In this document: positions 32,309-41,950 of the stretch, one piece after another | How positions within the stretch are numbered: position 1 is the stretch's first letter | How the letters are laid out: the number at the start of each line of letters is the position of its first letter | Source of the DNA: a virus | Length of the DNA stretch: 53,566 nt | IMG/VR virus record: IMGVR_UViG_3300043823_000409 | Coordinates: 1-53,566 of that record | Reading direction: 5' to 3' (one strand) | Program-made: the position numbers and the translations under genes | Notes under the pieces: model-generated | The model's database searches: none | What the model was told of the DNA's origin: nothing | Seen by the model: the letters and a program-made list of their open reading frames with translations, nothing else

Positions 32309-34066
32309 TTAATCAATTTGTCTTGTTACGGTTGCTGTCGCATTTTGTATGCCGTACATAATTGCGCTATTACCGATCAATTCAACTTTATTACCCGGGA
32401 CGCTGCTAGTATTGCCATTTACCCAACTTGAATTAAATGTAAGCCTTGTTGTTGCCGTTCCCGTGGTTTGAACTGTAACAGGGTTTCCAGAGGTTGCTGC
32501 CGCTATAGCTATGCCAATCGGTACAATGCTTAAAGCCGGATTCGATGTGTACAGAAATGGTGTATAAGAAGCTGGGCTACTGTCCAATAAAATTGAAGTT
32601 GCGAGTGTGCCGCCACCATTTAAGTAATTATAACTCGGTAAAGAAAGCGATATAAAGCCAGAGGATGCAGCAAAACTTGATGATAGCACAGTTTCAGAAG
32701 TGATAGATAAAGAGGAGGATAAATTGAGTTGATATAGTACATTGGAGCTTGGTGTGAATGGGCTCCAACCACCGTAACTAGAAGAATTTGGGGTTATAAA
32801 AAACGCAGTAACACCACCACTACCGAGAGGGAAGAGATACACATACATTTGAGACATGTTAGCACTATTGGATGTTAACGCCGATGAAGTTGCTACCGAA
32901 GTAAAAGAAGTTCCGTTCCAATTGTATTGAGCCAACTGTACCGCGGTGTAATACCCCCCACCTAAAGAAATATAAACTGAGGAACCTTGGACAACCATAG
33001 ATGAACTACCATAATTTCCGGTATTTGATCCAAAAACAGATGTACTAACTGTTGCGCCTGATGAGTTTACGTAATTTAAGTAATTATATCCTGAGTTACT
33101 ACCACTTTGGTTTGTTTGCAGGAAGAAAAATCCCCCAGAAGTGTCCGGAGCCCAACTAAGGAACACAGCGTATCCAGGAGAATACCCACCCGTTCCGTCA
33201 TTTATAAATGTTATTGTGGAGGTTGTAGCTGAAAATATGTACCAAAGTGGGTAGTATCCTGCGGGAGTATACCCACCATTAATTATAGCAAAATTTCCGT
33301 TAGAAAGGACCATTAGATCGCTATTGCTATTAGTATTGGACCCAACACTGGTGCCTGCGTTTATGCGTATTCCGTTGTATGGTGTTCCAAAGGTTCCTGT
33401 GTTTGTCAAAGGGCACACGTCCCCAGCGCCAGCGCTGGTGTTATTGCCGGAAACAACTACAAATCCCGATGTTCCTATAGGCGCAATTTTAATTGCATAT
33501 GTGTTGTATGAAAGCCCAGTTCTGGAAACAGAAAAATTCTGAGTTCCGGTGTTTGTGTAAGAGCCTACATAATATGTACTGCTATTGTTTCCTGTTACAA
33601 TTGCAAAACCACCACCGGGGATGGCGCAAATATCAAGTGGCCAAGTAGTGCTAGCTGAACTCCGAAAAACCGTATTGCCAACAACTGTTGATCCAGATGG
33701 GGTCATCACGCAGTACATGATTGCACCTTGACTGTTGTCCATCCAAGCTATTGCAATATTGCCGTTAGACAAATAAACTGCTTTAATAGCATAATACACA
33801 ATACCGTTACTATATGAGCCGCTATTAAAATATGGGTTTCCGGTGAAACCAAAATGAGTGTTAGATATAGCTCCGGAGCTATTCAAAAAAAATGGACGTA
33901 AATAGCCTGTTATGGGATCATAAGAAGAAACTCCTGAGCTAGTGGAGGTCGCATAGTATGCTTGGCCGTTAGGGTATGCAGAAACCAAATCACCTTGAGA
34001 AATATTCTCGCCAGCAGTTAATGTAACTGGTGTTGCACTTTGAGCAAAGTTAGTTAAATAAGTCAT
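32309..34066 (-). CDS. Fibre/receptor-binding protein with propeller-like repeats
   Basis: 585 aa from ATG 34066, which overlaps the previous stop (TAATG). Repeated blade-like segments (LSNGNIAIAWMDNSQGAIMY; IPGGGFAIVTGNNSSTYYVG; APIGTSGFVVVSGNN; LMVLSNGNFAIINGG) suggest a beta-propeller over ~60-430. The C-terminal ~70 residues (VQTTGTATTRLTF; KVELIGNSAIMYGIQNAT) form a separate beta module. Likely host-recognition protein attached to the collagen-like fibre encoded just before it. Confidence 0.6.
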   Translation of the reverse strand: MTYLTNFAQSATPVTLTAGENISQGDLVSAYPNGQAYYATSTSSGVSSYDPITGYLRPFFLNSSGAISNTHFGFTGNPYFNSGSYSNGIVYYAIKAVYLSNGNIAIAWMDNSQGAIMYCVMTPSGSTVVGNTVFRSSASTTWPLDICAIPGGGFAIVTGNNSSTYYVGSYTNTGTQNFSVSRTGLSYNTYAIKIAPIGTSGFVVVSGNNTSAGAGDVCPLTNTGTFGTPYNGIRINAGTSVGSNTNSNSDLMVLSNGNFAIINGGYTPAGYYPLWYIFSATTSTITFINDGTGGYSPGYAVFLSWAPDTSGGFFFLQTNQSGSNSGYNYLNYVNSSGATVSTSVFGSNTGNYGSSSMVVQGSSVYISLGGGYYTAVQLAQYNWNGTSFTSVATSSALTSNSANMSQMYVYLFPLGSGGVTAFFITPNSSSYGGWSPFTPSSNVLYQLNLSSSLSITSETVLSSSFAASSGFISLSLPSYNYLNGGGTLATSILLDSSPASYTPFLYTSNPALSIVPIGIAIAAATSGNPVTVQTTGTATTRLTFNSSWVNGNTSSVPGNKVELIGNSAIMYGIQNATATVTRQID

Positions 34067-36897
34067 TACAATAATCTCCAATCAGACCCATTGTACCATA
34101 TGGTAAATTGTTGGTCGGCAATGTTTAAAATTAAACCAGATGAAACACCCATAATGGTGTTACCATTGTTGTTAAGGGTTACGTTGTTGGTATACCAAGA
34201 ATTAGTGGCGTCGATTAACACAGCTGAATATCCTGTCGTTGGCGATGCTGGTAGTTCAATTGTAAATGAGCCGGCACTTGAGTCTACTAAATAGGTATTG
34301 CTAGATGATGCTATATTATATGCACTATTTACATAAATCGTCGAGGCGCTAGATGATGCGCCCCAATATACTGTTGTGCCATTAGATAATAGAGAATTGC
34401 CAGTGGGCCCAATTGGTAACCGTGTTGCGCTATTTGTGCCATTGCCGACAATCAAATCGCCGGTTGTGGTAATTGGTGATAAGGCATTAAACGCTGCAGA
34501 TGCTGTAATTTGTCCTGTACCACCGTTACCGATTGGCAGTGTACCAGTTACGCCGGTTGTTAGCGGTAAGTTAATAGCATTTGTCAAGTCCACAGAACTT
34601 GGGACACCTAATGCTGGGGTTACCAATGTTGGCGATGTTAATGTTGGTGATGTGCTGAGAACTACGCTGCCAGTACCAGTGGATGTTGTTACGCCGGTAC
34701 CGCCATTTACTACAGGCAACACACCAGTTACGCCGGTTGTGAGTGGCAAACCAGTGGCGTTGGTTAATACAACGGAGCTTGGTGTACCTAACGCTGGAGT
34801 TACCAACGTGGCGTTGGTAGACAGCACCACATTGCCAGTACCGGTTGTTGGTGAGCTAGATGCAGAAGTGATCTGACCCTGAGCGTTTACAGAGAAGTTG
34901 CCGATTGTGTACGGGCCAGAAGTAACCGAGGTATTAGACAGGCTAAACTGATAGCCAGTGAGGGTTAATCCTGTGCCAGCTGTGTAAGTTGGAACCTGAG
35001 AGAACTGTGCAAATACAAAGCTAGTTGTGCCGAATACAAATGGCCCTACGGTGGTTAATACATACGCCTCACCCGTATTATTACCGCCGGTAACTAGGAA
35101 GTACGCACCTGTGTCTAAGCCAAGCGCGCTATCTGGCGTATACATATTGCCATCGGTTGCCCTAGTTAGTATCCAAGGTGACACCGATACAACACCAACT
35201 TGACTAACGTAATAAACACCGTTTTGCGCGCCAGTTGTTTGTGCGGTAACCAAAATGCGGTCATTTAACGCCGCTGTATATGATCCAATTGTTAAAGGAC
35301 CGTTAGTGGTTGATGTTAATGTTGCTCCAACACCTGAGTTAGCTAAACTGGTAATTGATAGTCCAGTTCCGTTAACCAGTGTGTTAATTTCAACTCCTTC
35401 GTATGTTAACGAAAGTGTGATTGTGGTTGGGGATGGTACAGAATAAACAAAGTATGGTGTTCCAGCAACGATGCCGTTACCTGTTACACCAAAAACAATC
35501 ACGTTATTAACAGATAATCCATGTGCTGTCGCTGTTGCTAACGTATTACTGGTTGTTATAGTTGTCCATGTTGGTGTTGTACCACCATTTGCATATGTTG
35601 CAGACAGATTCGTTACCGACATGTCCGTCACAGGTGGGTGGATATCCAAGCCGGCTGCTAGTTGGTTGTCAACGTATGCCTTGTTGGCAATATCCTGGCC
35701 GTTAACCGGCGTGTTCATTACTACACCACTAGTTGTGGTTACGCTTGTGAATGTCGCTGCGGCTGGTGTTGTGCCACCAATAACAGAGTTGTCAATTGTA
35801 TCGCCAGTGATCGACACACCAGTCATTGTTCCGCCAGTGATCGTTGGTGTTACAATCGTTGGGCTGGTTGACAACACAACTGTTGTACCGGATCCAGTGA
35901 TGCTGTATGATGTTGACCAAGCGACGCCGTTTGAGTTTGCAATTCCGGCTGCTGGGTAAACTGTTGGTCCGGCAGTGCCGGTTGGTCCTGTAGTTCCCGT
36001 TGCGCCCGTAGGCCCCAGATTACCTGTAGGGCCGGTTGGTCCTGCTACACCAGTTGGGCCTGTAGGGCCAAGTGCGCCTGTTGGGCCAACAATACCGGTT
36101 GGGCCAGTTGGGCCAACAAGTCCTTGCGCGCCAGTGGGGCCTGTTGGTCCAATCGCTCCTGTAGGGCCTTGAGGTCCTGCTGCAGCATTAAGGTTTACAG
36201 TCCAAGAAGAGTAGGTTCCAGAACCTAATGTTACTGAAATATTTACAGACAGTACGCCGGTTGCGCTGTTATATGAGCTAACATCACCATTCATGTAAAT
36301 GAATGCGTTATATGCGATTACAATTGGTTGCCCTGTTGTATAAGCTAGTCCGGTACCCACTGTTAATGTTTGTGGTCCAGCACCAATAGTTAGCGCAGAT
36401 CCACTAGTCGTTGCATACAACTGACCTGGGCCTGTTGGGCCTGCTGAGCCCTGTGGGCCTTGTGGTCCGATAGAGCCTGTTGGTCCAGTGCTGCCAGTGG
36501 GGCCAATCGGGCCTTGTGGCCCCATTGGGCCTACGCCACCGTTTGCACCTGTTGGGCCTGTGCTACCAGTTGGTCCAACTTGACCTGTAGGTCCTGTTGG
36601 TCCGGGTACTGTAGAACCCGCTCCAGTGGCGCCAGTTGGGCCTGTAGGGCCTGTTCCTGAAGGGCCTGTGGCTCCGGTATTACCTGTCGGTCCTGTGGGC
36701 CCTGTAGGGCCTGTATTGCCAATCTGGCCTGTCGGGCCAGTAGGCCCAATAGCGCCTGTCGGACCTGTAGGACCGCCTAAGTTGGCAATACTCTGTAGCT
36801 GAACCTGTTTAGTAACACCATTTTGCACAATAACAGTCGCCTCGCTCCCTGAAAGGGGGCCGGCTACCTGTAGTTGTGATATCGAACGATCTGCCAT
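34066..36897 (-). CDS. Long tail fibre with collagen-like stalks
   Basis: 943 aa. N-terminal 40 residues ([25 protein letters not shown]) are a common fibre attachment head. Two GPTGPTG collagen-like stretches (~42-155 and ~240-310) flank a beta module. The second half has fibre repeats ([25 protein letters not shown] and its variants, each with VVNGGTG or GNGGTG). The end ([38 protein letters not shown]) is a known fibre tip type. Gly-X-Y repeats in phages form trimeric stalks. Overlaps the receptor-binding gene, suggesting stoichiometric expression. Confidence 0.8.
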   Translation of the reverse strand: MADRSISQLQVAGPLSGSEATVIVQNGVTKQVQLQSIANLGGPTGPTGAIGPTGPTGQIGNTGPTGPTGPTGNTGATGPSGTGPTGPTGATGAGSTVPGPTGPTGQVGPTGSTGPTGANGGVGPMGPQGPIGPTGSTGPTGSIGPQGPQGSAGPTGPGQLYATTSGSALTIGAGPQTLTVGTGLAYTTGQPIVIAYNAFIYMNGDVSSYNSATGVLSVNISVTLGSGTYSSWTVNLNAAAGPQGPTGAIGPTGPTGAQGLVGPTGPTGIVGPTGALGPTGPTGVAGPTGPTGNLGPTGATGTTGPTGTAGPTVYPAAGIANSNGVAWSTSYSITGSGTTVVLSTSPTIVTPTITGGTMTGVSITGDTIDNSVIGGTTPAAATFTSVTTTSGVVMNTPVNGQDIANKAYVDNQLAAGLDIHPPVTDMSVTNLSATYANGGTTPTWTTITTSNTLATATAHGLSVNNVIVFGVTGNGIVAGTPYFVYSVPSPTTITLSLTYEGVEINTLVNGTGLSITSLANSGVGATLTSTTNGPLTIGSYTAALNDRILVTAQTTGAQNGVYYVSQVGVVSVSPWILTRATDGNMYTPDSALGLDTGAYFLVTGGNNTGEAYVLTTVGPFVFGTTSFVFAQFSQVPTYTAGTGLTLTGYQFSLSNTSVTSGPYTIGNFSVNAQGQITSASSSPTTGTGNVVLSTNATLVTPALGTPSSVVLTNATGLPLTTGVTGVLPVVNGGTGVTTSTGTGSVVLSTSPTLTSPTLVTPALGVPSSVDLTNAINLPLTTGVTGTLPIGNGGTGQITASAAFNALSPITTTGDLIVGNGTNSATRLPIGPTGNSLLSNGTTVYWGASSSASTIYVNSAYNIASSSNTYLVDSSAGSFTIELPASPTTGYSAVLIDATNSWYTNNVTLNNNGNTIMGVSSGLILNIADQQFTIWYNGSDWRLL
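35960..36775 (-). repeat. Collagen-like GPTG coding repeats (two blocks)
   Basis: Blocks at about 35960-36180 and 36420-36775 consist of 9-bp units such as GGGCCTGTA/GGTCCTGTT on the plus strand, encoding Gly-Pro-Thr triplets. A shorter block in the 109-aa gene (31807-31850) uses the same unit, so the repeats may have spread between neighbouring genes. Confidence 0.85.
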
Positions 36898-36912
36898 GGA
36901 TGTCTCTTATAA

Positions 36913-37260
36913 TTATTGTTTTATGTCGCCGGATGCACCAGCGTCTGGTGGCGTTCCTTCGATAAATATGCTGTCGTATTGTGTTGGCTCGTTTGGATTG
37001 CCCTGTGTGACAACCTCTTGACCGCCAGTTGGGCCAATGGATACATCCTGATCAGGACGTGGGAATCGCAGTGCGATATTTTCTGTTTGGAGTGCTGGGA
37101 GACGCCATGGGTCAAACTCATCCAAGTCATCTTTACAAACCCGCATTCCGGGAAAGTTTGGATCTGGCATTAGATCCACGTAAGCAAACTTCCTGTTGCA
37201 GCGATCGCAGATCGCTACAGACAGGACACTATTACCTCGAGTATCGAGGTAAACGGGCAT
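36913..37260 (-). CDS. Head/tail structural protein with zinc-knuckle-like cysteines
   Basis: 115 aa. AICDRCNRKFAYVDLMPDPN, then VCKDDLDEFDPWRLP, is a pattern seen in small structural proteins of environmental phages; Cys in CDRC plus the later Cys may bind metal. The C-terminal 50 residues are extended and acidic. Start overlaps the previous stop at 37260. Exact role unknown. Confidence 0.6.
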   Translation of the reverse strand: MPVYLDTRGNSVLSVAICDRCNRKFAYVDLMPDPNFPGMRVCKDDLDEFDPWRLPALQTENIALRFPRPDQDVSIGPTGGQEVVTQGNPNEPTQYDSIFIEGTPPDAGASGDIKQ

Positions 37261-37565
37261 TAACCCTTAACTCCTGATTGGATAACTGTTAGTGTGTCAC
37301 CTTCTGCGCCACCAGAGATTCTGATTGCACGATAAGGTTGACCTAAAAAGCCATCCGCGCTCGGGGCTGTTGAAGGGGCGGTTACCCAAGTAAATGTTGC
37401 AGTTGTGAACTGTTGGTTAACAACTGGGTATGGGTCTGTTGCAGAAACCTGCACAGTACCAGAACCAGAATTTACATAGGTAACGCTAAATGGATTTTGG
37501 TATTGGTCGAGAATGACTGGGGGTGTGGCCCCAGTCACATCGGCCGTAACAACTACTTGACGCAT
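37260..37565 (-). CDS. Small beta-rich head protein
   Basis: 101 aa. Beta-strand pattern (RQVVVTADVTGATPPVIL; SGSGTVQVSATDPYP; YRAIRISGGAEGDTLTVIQ). Looks like a decoration or minor head protein; a Thr-rich Ig-like fold is possible. No family recognised. Confidence 0.55.
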   Translation of the reverse strand: MRQVVVTADVTGATPPVILDQYQNPFSVTYVNSGSGTVQVSATDPYPVVNQQFTTATFTWVTAPSTAPSADGFLGQPYRAIRISGGAEGDTLTVIQSGVKG

Positions 37566-37578
37566 AGCCGACTCCTAA

Positions 37579-38109
37579 TTATTGGTTAGTCATGCCTTGA
37601 CCAACGTTGATGATCGAACCATCAAAGTTACGTGCTGTGTAGTCAACGCTAAATGTACCGGCTAATGTGCCAGTTACACCAGAGATTGTGCCCATAGTGA
37701 AGGTAACTTGCAAGTCGCTAGTACCAATGTTAGCCAATGCTGTGATAGCAGCAGAAGTGGCAGCAGGGGCAAAAGCAACAATACCGTTAGAAGTTGTTGG
37801 TGTGATTGTACCAATAGCTGTAGAACCTACGTTAACAGTGATTACGCCACCAGTAATTGCTGAAGGAGCGCTAGTTTCGAAGAACTGAACGTTAGTGATG
37901 ATTGCGCCAGCTGGAATGGTGATTGTGGTTGCTGTAGTAGAAGAAGCGCCAATACCGTAGGTAGTGATAGCGCCAGCAGCTGGAGTAGCTGTGAATTGAA
38001 CTTGTTGGCTTGCGGCTACGGCACCAGAGTTATCAGGAGCGATAACGCCATTGTTAGATGGGTTATTGTATTTGTATACGCGAATTGGTTGATTAAATGT
38101 TACTGACAT
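37579..38109 (-). CDS. Putative capsid decoration protein
   Basis: 176 aa. Thr/Ile/Ala-rich beta sequence (TTITIPAGAIITNVQFFET; GVITVNVGSTAIGTITPT; LQVTFTMGTISGVTGTLAGTF). First gene of the P7 transcript, right after the capsid and HNH genes, as expected for an abundant head accessory protein. No catalytic motif. Confidence 0.55.
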   Translation of the reverse strand: MSVTFNQPIRVYKYNNPSNNGVIAPDNSGAVAASQQVQFTATPAAGAITTYGIGASSTTATTITIPAGAIITNVQFFETSAPSAITGGVITVNVGSTAIGTITPTTSNGIVAFAPAATSAAITALANIGTSDLQVTFTMGTISGVTGTLAGTFSVDYTARNFDGSIINVGQGMTNQ

Positions 38110-38206
38110 TTGATTTTATCCTATCAAGAGTTTATAGCCCCACTCAGTCGCTTGATCGTAGCCCCGGGAAGTGACGGGGCCCTGTTGGGGGCGATTCTTC
38201 CTTATT
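38110..38206 (-). other. GC-rich leader of the P7 transcript with alternative stems
   Basis: Between the P7 start (38203) and ATG 38109 the plus strand shows two AGCCCC and two GGGGC blocks, allowing alternative pairings, for example GCCCCG/CGGGGC. Such competing stems could protect the mRNA or tune translation of the head protein. Confidence 0.35.
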
Positions 38207-38242
38207 TTTACTAATACGCAAAAGTACAATAAAGCGCCCTAA
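38203..38242 (-). promoter_or_regulatory. GCGTATTAGT-type phage promoter P7
   Basis: Minus strand: TTAGGGC (38242-38236) overlapping the HNH gene stop, 16 bp, GCGTATTAGT (38219-38210), predicted start A38203, leader ~94 nt. Confidence 0.72.
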
Positions 38243-38691
38243 ACAAGGTATTTATTGGATTTTTTGACGTTTTCTTCGCCGGGGATTACTCTGAGGTTGG
38301 AGAACACATGCAAACCAGACACATTTTTGCCTTGAAGTGGAATAATGTGGTCTACATGGTGTGGGATGCCAGATGCTTGGGAAAGCATAGCAGCAAGTTG
38401 GTATTTTGCTACGATGAGGTGGGAATCTGGGTCCCAGCTTGGAGTACGTTGAAGCTGCATGGCGCGACGTTTGCCCTCATAGGCTGCGCGTTTGTCTTTG
38501 TTTTCAGACCACCATTGTTTATTGTATTCGGTTACTTTTTCTTTATTTTTATTCTTGTATTTTTTGTTCTTTTCTGCTACTTTTTCTGGGTTTGCCAATG
38601 CCCAAGCCTTAGCACGTTCTTTAGCTAATTCTTTATTGCGCAAGTACCATTCTCTTGCTAAACGTTTTTGGTTTTCTTTTGAAGTTGCCAT
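38239..38691 (-). CDS. HNH homing-type endonuclease
   Basis: 150 aa from ATG 38691; a longer in-frame ORF to 38739 would start within the terminator and is rejected. Residues 1-80 are a basic helical DNA-binding region (KRLAREWYLRNKELAKERAK; KNKKYKNKNKEKVTEYNKQW) with repeated YxxN patterns. The HNH core is HHVDHIIPLQGKNVSGLHVF then SNLRVIPGEEN: catalytic His115, Asn132, Asn141. It stands alone between the capsid terminator and promoter P7, the usual setting of a free-standing homing endonuclease that has invaded an intergenic site. Confidence 0.85.
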   Translation of the reverse strand: MATSKENQKRLAREWYLRNKELAKERAKAWALANPEKVAEKNKKYKNKNKEKVTEYNKQWWSENKDKRAAYEGKRRAMQLQRTPSWDPDSHLIVAKYQLAAMLSQASGIPHHVDHIIPLQGKNVSGLHVFSNLRVIPGEENVKKSNKYLV

Positions 38692-38706
38692 AATAATATT
38701 ATACAC

Positions 38707-38735
38707 AAAAAAGCCACCTTGTGGGTGGCTTTTTT
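38707..38735 (-). terminator. Rho-independent terminator after the capsid gene
   Basis: GCCACC/GGTGGC stem, TTGTG loop, flanked by A6 and T6. In the leftward direction it follows the capsid stop (38754). The stem is identical to that at 3451-3478. It should end most capsid transcripts before the HNH gene. Confidence 0.85.
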
Positions 38736-38753
38736 GCATTTTTACTACAAGGA

Positions 38754-39671
38754 TTACAGACCTGCTGTACCGAAAACATTTCTTGCATCATGCCAGCCGG
38801 TCGCGTAGCGCTCGGTTGCTTTATAACGCATAGAATCTGTTTCGAAATCCCCTTCCATCGATTTTTCCATTGGACGACGCATAACGAGCATTAAGCCGTT
38901 TTCTGCATCAGTCTGGATCCACCAGGCTTTGCTAGAGGACAAACGTGTAACCACGTGTGTGCCTTTTGGCAACATACCTGTAGACTTGATTGGGTTCAAA
39001 TCGTTGTCAGCTGTACCAGAACGGAGAACAGACTTGAGGATAACCTCAGACTGGAACTCGAGTGCTGGTGGAACAACTAACTGTTCAGCTTTCAAGCGGA
39101 TACGCTTACCATTATTGTCCACTGCAGAGCGGATTTGAATCAACATCTGTTCAACAGAAGTTTGGCTCAAAGAAGCAGCTGTAGACAATTGGTTAGAGTA
39201 AGAACCGCCGTTAGCGATTGGGTGAGCTGTGTTGATCAAAGTAACGCCGTCGCCACCAACATAACCTGTTGTGAACGCAAAGTTCAGGATGTTAGCGCAA
39301 AGAGTTTCTTTGGTTTCAATCATAGACTGAGCCAAGTGCTTAGCGAAAGTGGAACCGATACGGATGTGATCACCGTCTTCCATCAAAACCTTGGTCAAGG
39401 CATATGCCAAGCCATAGATTTGGTAGATAAAGCGGGTGATGTACAATGTACCGCCTTGATCGTAGCTAACTGGAGTGCCATCAGGCATCGCAGGAGCTGC
39501 GTTCATACCATAAAGCATTACTTCTTCATGGTAGTTACGTGGAATACCTTGGATCTCTTCTACAAATCCTTTCCACTCGTCATCGCGTTGTTCATAAACG
39601 CCATCAAAGACTTCGTTGATAATCGGTTCGACTACCGCACGAAAGTCTGTACTGCGCATTGGGGTTGCCAT
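38754..39671 (-). CDS. Major capsid protein
   Basis: 305 aa. The pattern RSTDFRAVVEPIINEVFDGVY, FIYQIYGLAYALTKVLMEDG (spine helix region), TAHPIANGGSYSNQLS, IRLKAEQLVVPPALEFQSEVILKS and the C-terminal KATERYATGWHDARNVFG fit HK97-fold capsid proteins of the Mu gpT-like group. It has no N-terminal protease-cleaved delta domain of obvious size; scaffolding is probably supplied by the separate 326-aa protein. Followed by a strong terminator. It will be the most abundant virion protein. Confidence 0.88.
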   Translation of the reverse strand: MATPMRSTDFRAVVEPIINEVFDGVYEQRDDEWKGFVEEIQGIPRNYHEEVMLYGMNAAPAMPDGTPVSYDQGGTLYITRFIYQIYGLAYALTKVLMEDGDHIRIGSTFAKHLAQSMIETKETLCANILNFAFTTGYVGGDGVTLINTAHPIANGGSYSNQLSTAASLSQTSVEQMLIQIRSAVDNNGKRIRLKAEQLVVPPALEFQSEVILKSVLRSGTADNDLNPIKSTGMLPKGTHVVTRLSSSKAWWIQTDAENGLMLVMRRPMEKSMEGDFETDSMRYKATERYATGWHDARNVFGTAGL

Positions 39672-39693
39672 GTGCTATTCCTTTCGTATTATA

Positions 39694-40356
39694 TTAAACC
39701 GATGTCGACGGAGCGGCAAACTGGTTGTTAGAGATCTGAACTTGAACGATTGTGTAAGCGTCGCCCCATTGGTTTGTGTTACCAGCTGGGTAAGCTACTT
39801 CACGACCGAGTCCAACTACACGAACCTGACCTTGGTTGCCTGAACCAACAGCAGTTGCGAGCAATGCTGTAGTAGAGAAACCTGCGCCACCGTTGCCGAT
39901 AGCATAGCCATCAGTTACAGTAGAACCTGCAGTTGTGTCGAAGTTGTATTCAGTACCGAGAGCTGCAGAAGTTGCTGAACCGTTAACTTGAGCTTCGTAT
40001 ACGAGTGCTGGATCAGAGAAAATCCAGAAAACGATGTTTGTAGAAGCATCGAGAGTAGTTTTAGCAGCATACTTAGCTACAGAACGACGACCGTCAGAGT
40101 TTGTGTACTCTACGCCGTCAAACACGCCGTAAACTTTACCGCTTGTAGCAGTTTGGTTAGCGATGGTCAATTGGCCGGAAGAAGTGATCGATACAGGTTG
40201 GAACTGCCAGAAAGACTGGCCAGTTGTCAAGCTGTAAGGAGCAGTATATGTTGTTCCTGGGACATAGGTGTTAGTACCAACAAATGGTACTGCACGGTCT
40301 AAACCGCTAGGATGATATACAGGCTTCAGACCAAAGGGTTGAAATGTTGCAGACAT
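39694..40356 (-). CDS. Capsid-associated structural protein
   Basis: 220 aa. Starts SATFQPFGLKPVYHPSGLDRAVPF and continues as beta sequence (YSLTTGQSFWQFQPVSITSS; GVFDGVEYTNSDGRRSVAKY; VVGLGREVAYPAGN). This type is often found directly before the capsid gene in environmental podoviruses and may decorate the head. Enzyme motifs absent. Confidence 0.65.
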   Translation of the reverse strand: MSATFQPFGLKPVYHPSGLDRAVPFVGTNTYVPGTTYTAPYSLTTGQSFWQFQPVSITSSGQLTIANQTATSGKVYGVFDGVEYTNSDGRRSVAKYAAKTTLDASTNIVFWIFSDPALVYEAQVNGSATSAALGTEYNFDTTAGSTVTDGYAIGNGGAGFSTTALLATAVGSGNQGQVRVVGLGREVAYPAGNTNQWGDAYTIVQVQISNNQFAAPSTSV

Positions 40357-40387
40357 TTATATTCCTTTGTTTTTGTTTTGAAGAATG

Positions 40388-40948
40388 TTATGAAAAACGA
40401 ATATTAGCATTCGCCTTTGAGGCCTCTTTTTCCATTTCCAAAATACCACCTTCAAGAATTGAACGACCACCTTTGCCTTCTTGGGCTTGGCCCCGAACTG
40501 CAGCAGTGATGTTACGTTGGTGCTCCAATGGATCATCCAAGTGCAACATTTTCATCACTTCTTGATAGATTTCTTCTGGTAACTTGAAGAGAACCATTTC
40601 ATTACAGCTAATACAGCCTTCAAACTTGCCTGAGCTCATTTTGCCTAAGTTTTCAAAGCCTTTTCCTAATTCACTGGCTTTCACCGGCTCATAACCCAAC
40701 GCTAAGCGTTTGTCGATACTGTCATAGTTATTTGTGGTGGATAACCAACACAAATGGAACCCAGGAATTACCCCGGATGGCAAATCAGGTAATGCACTGT
40801 TTTGCCACTTATCACGGAACGCTTCAAGGCGCTCCCTTTTTGATACCGCTTCCGGATTTTCGGCTTGCGCCATCCGATCTTTCGTTTCTTCAACTCGCTC
40901 TAAGAGACGGTCTTCTAAGTCACGTTTGATTCTGTTATTTGTTGCCAT
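40388..40948 (-). CDS. Conserved head-module protein
   Basis: 186 aa. N-terminal helix (RIKRDLEDRLLERVEETKDRM), then PSGVIPGFHLCWLSTTNNYD and RLALGYEPVKASELG, a conserved-looking core found next to scaffold genes, and a CISC pair at about 113-116. The C-terminal half is helical. Perhaps an assembly or virion protein; function unknown. Confidence 0.65.
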   Translation of the reverse strand: MATNNRIKRDLEDRLLERVEETKDRMAQAENPEAVSKRERLEAFRDKWQNSALPDLPSGVIPGFHLCWLSTTNNYDSIDKRLALGYEPVKASELGKGFENLGKMSSGKFEGCISCNEMVLFKLPEEIYQEVMKMLHLDDPLEHQRNITAAVRGQAQEGKGGRSILEGGILEMEKEASKANANIRFS

Positions 40949-40953
40949 TTTAA

Positions 40954-41934
40954 TTAACCTTTATTTTGACGATCATACGAAGCATATGCTCGGATCATTT
41001 TGTTGCGTCTATCTGGATCATCCCAAGCGCCAGCGTCCTTAATTGCCTGAACACGGTCACGTGAAAGTGTGATGGTGCCGGGTTTTTGGCTTGTTGCTGC
41101 TGCGCGACCGGAAGATGTCGGATTTGCTCGTTTTGTTGTGCCTTTCGCTGCATAGCGATGTGGCAAACGGGCTGACAGACGATTATCTAACTCATCCCAA
41201 TATTCTGGGTCTGCTGGATCCCATCCATCAGATGCGAGTTCTTGGTCAATTACTTTGGCAATTCTACTATCTGTATCTCGAGCTTGTGGATCGTACCAAG
41301 AGTTCTTTTTTAGCCATGATGTTGCATTGGCTTGAACCTCAGTATTAGCTGGGTTCGGAACATTTTGTTTTGGTGACTTCGCATGCTCTAATTGTTGCTT
41401 TTTGTACGCTTGGGCTTGTTGCAAACGTTGTTTAGCGTCTGTCAACTGCTCCAAGAAATCCACCTGACCAGCAGCGTCATTGGACTTAGCAGCTTGCAAC
41501 ATCTTCATCTTTGCATATTCAACACGAGTGGCTTCATCTTCGATAGCCTTGTCTAATTGTGCAAACTGGTAAGACGCTGCGGTGTTTTCTACCGCTGCCA
41601 AGCGCTTTGCCAACTCTTCGTTGCGGCGCTCAAGTGAATTAATCTTATTCTTAGCAGAAAGGTCTCGTTGCTTTTTTAACTCTTTTTTGAGTTTGCGTTC
41701 TTCACGCCTAGCTTCACGAATTCTTTCTCGCTCTTCATCAGTTTCGCCGTAGTCTTCATCATTATCGTCGTGATCATCTGCATGATCATCGTCGCTATTT
41801 TCTGATGCTTTTACTTTGTTGTCCTCTTCACCGATATCAATTTCTTCGGGAAGTTCAACCTTGGCTATTACTGTACCGTCGTTTTTTTCCTTAAAAGGAA
41901 CGTGATCTTCTACTTCTTTTTCTTTCTTTGCCAT
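40954..41934 (-). CDS. Scaffolding-like protein
   Basis: 326 aa. Acidic N-terminus (Asp-rich DDDHADDHDDNDEDYG near residue 48), then a long charged coiled coil (~65-190), a Trp-containing motif (ATSWLKKNSWYD), DPADPEYWDELDNRLSARLP, and a basic tail with NKMIRAYASYDRQ. This is the plan of P22/T7-type scaffolds in the correct place between portal and capsid. Confidence 0.72.
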   Translation of the reverse strand: MAKKEKEVEDHVPFKEKNDGTVIAKVELPEEIDIGEEDNKVKASENSDDDHADDHDDNDEDYGETDEERERIREARREERKLKKELKKQRDLSAKNKINSLERRNEELAKRLAAVENTAASYQFAQLDKAIEDEATRVEYAKMKMLQAAKSNDAAGQVDFLEQLTDAKQRLQQAQAYKKQQLEHAKSPKQNVPNPANTEVQANATSWLKKNSWYDPQARDTDSRIAKVIDQELASDGWDPADPEYWDELDNRLSARLPHRYAAKGTTKRANPTSSGRAAATSQKPGTITLSRDRVQAIKDAGAWDDPDRRNKMIRAYASYDRQNKG

Positions 41935-41950
41935 ACTTTTCTTTCAAAAG

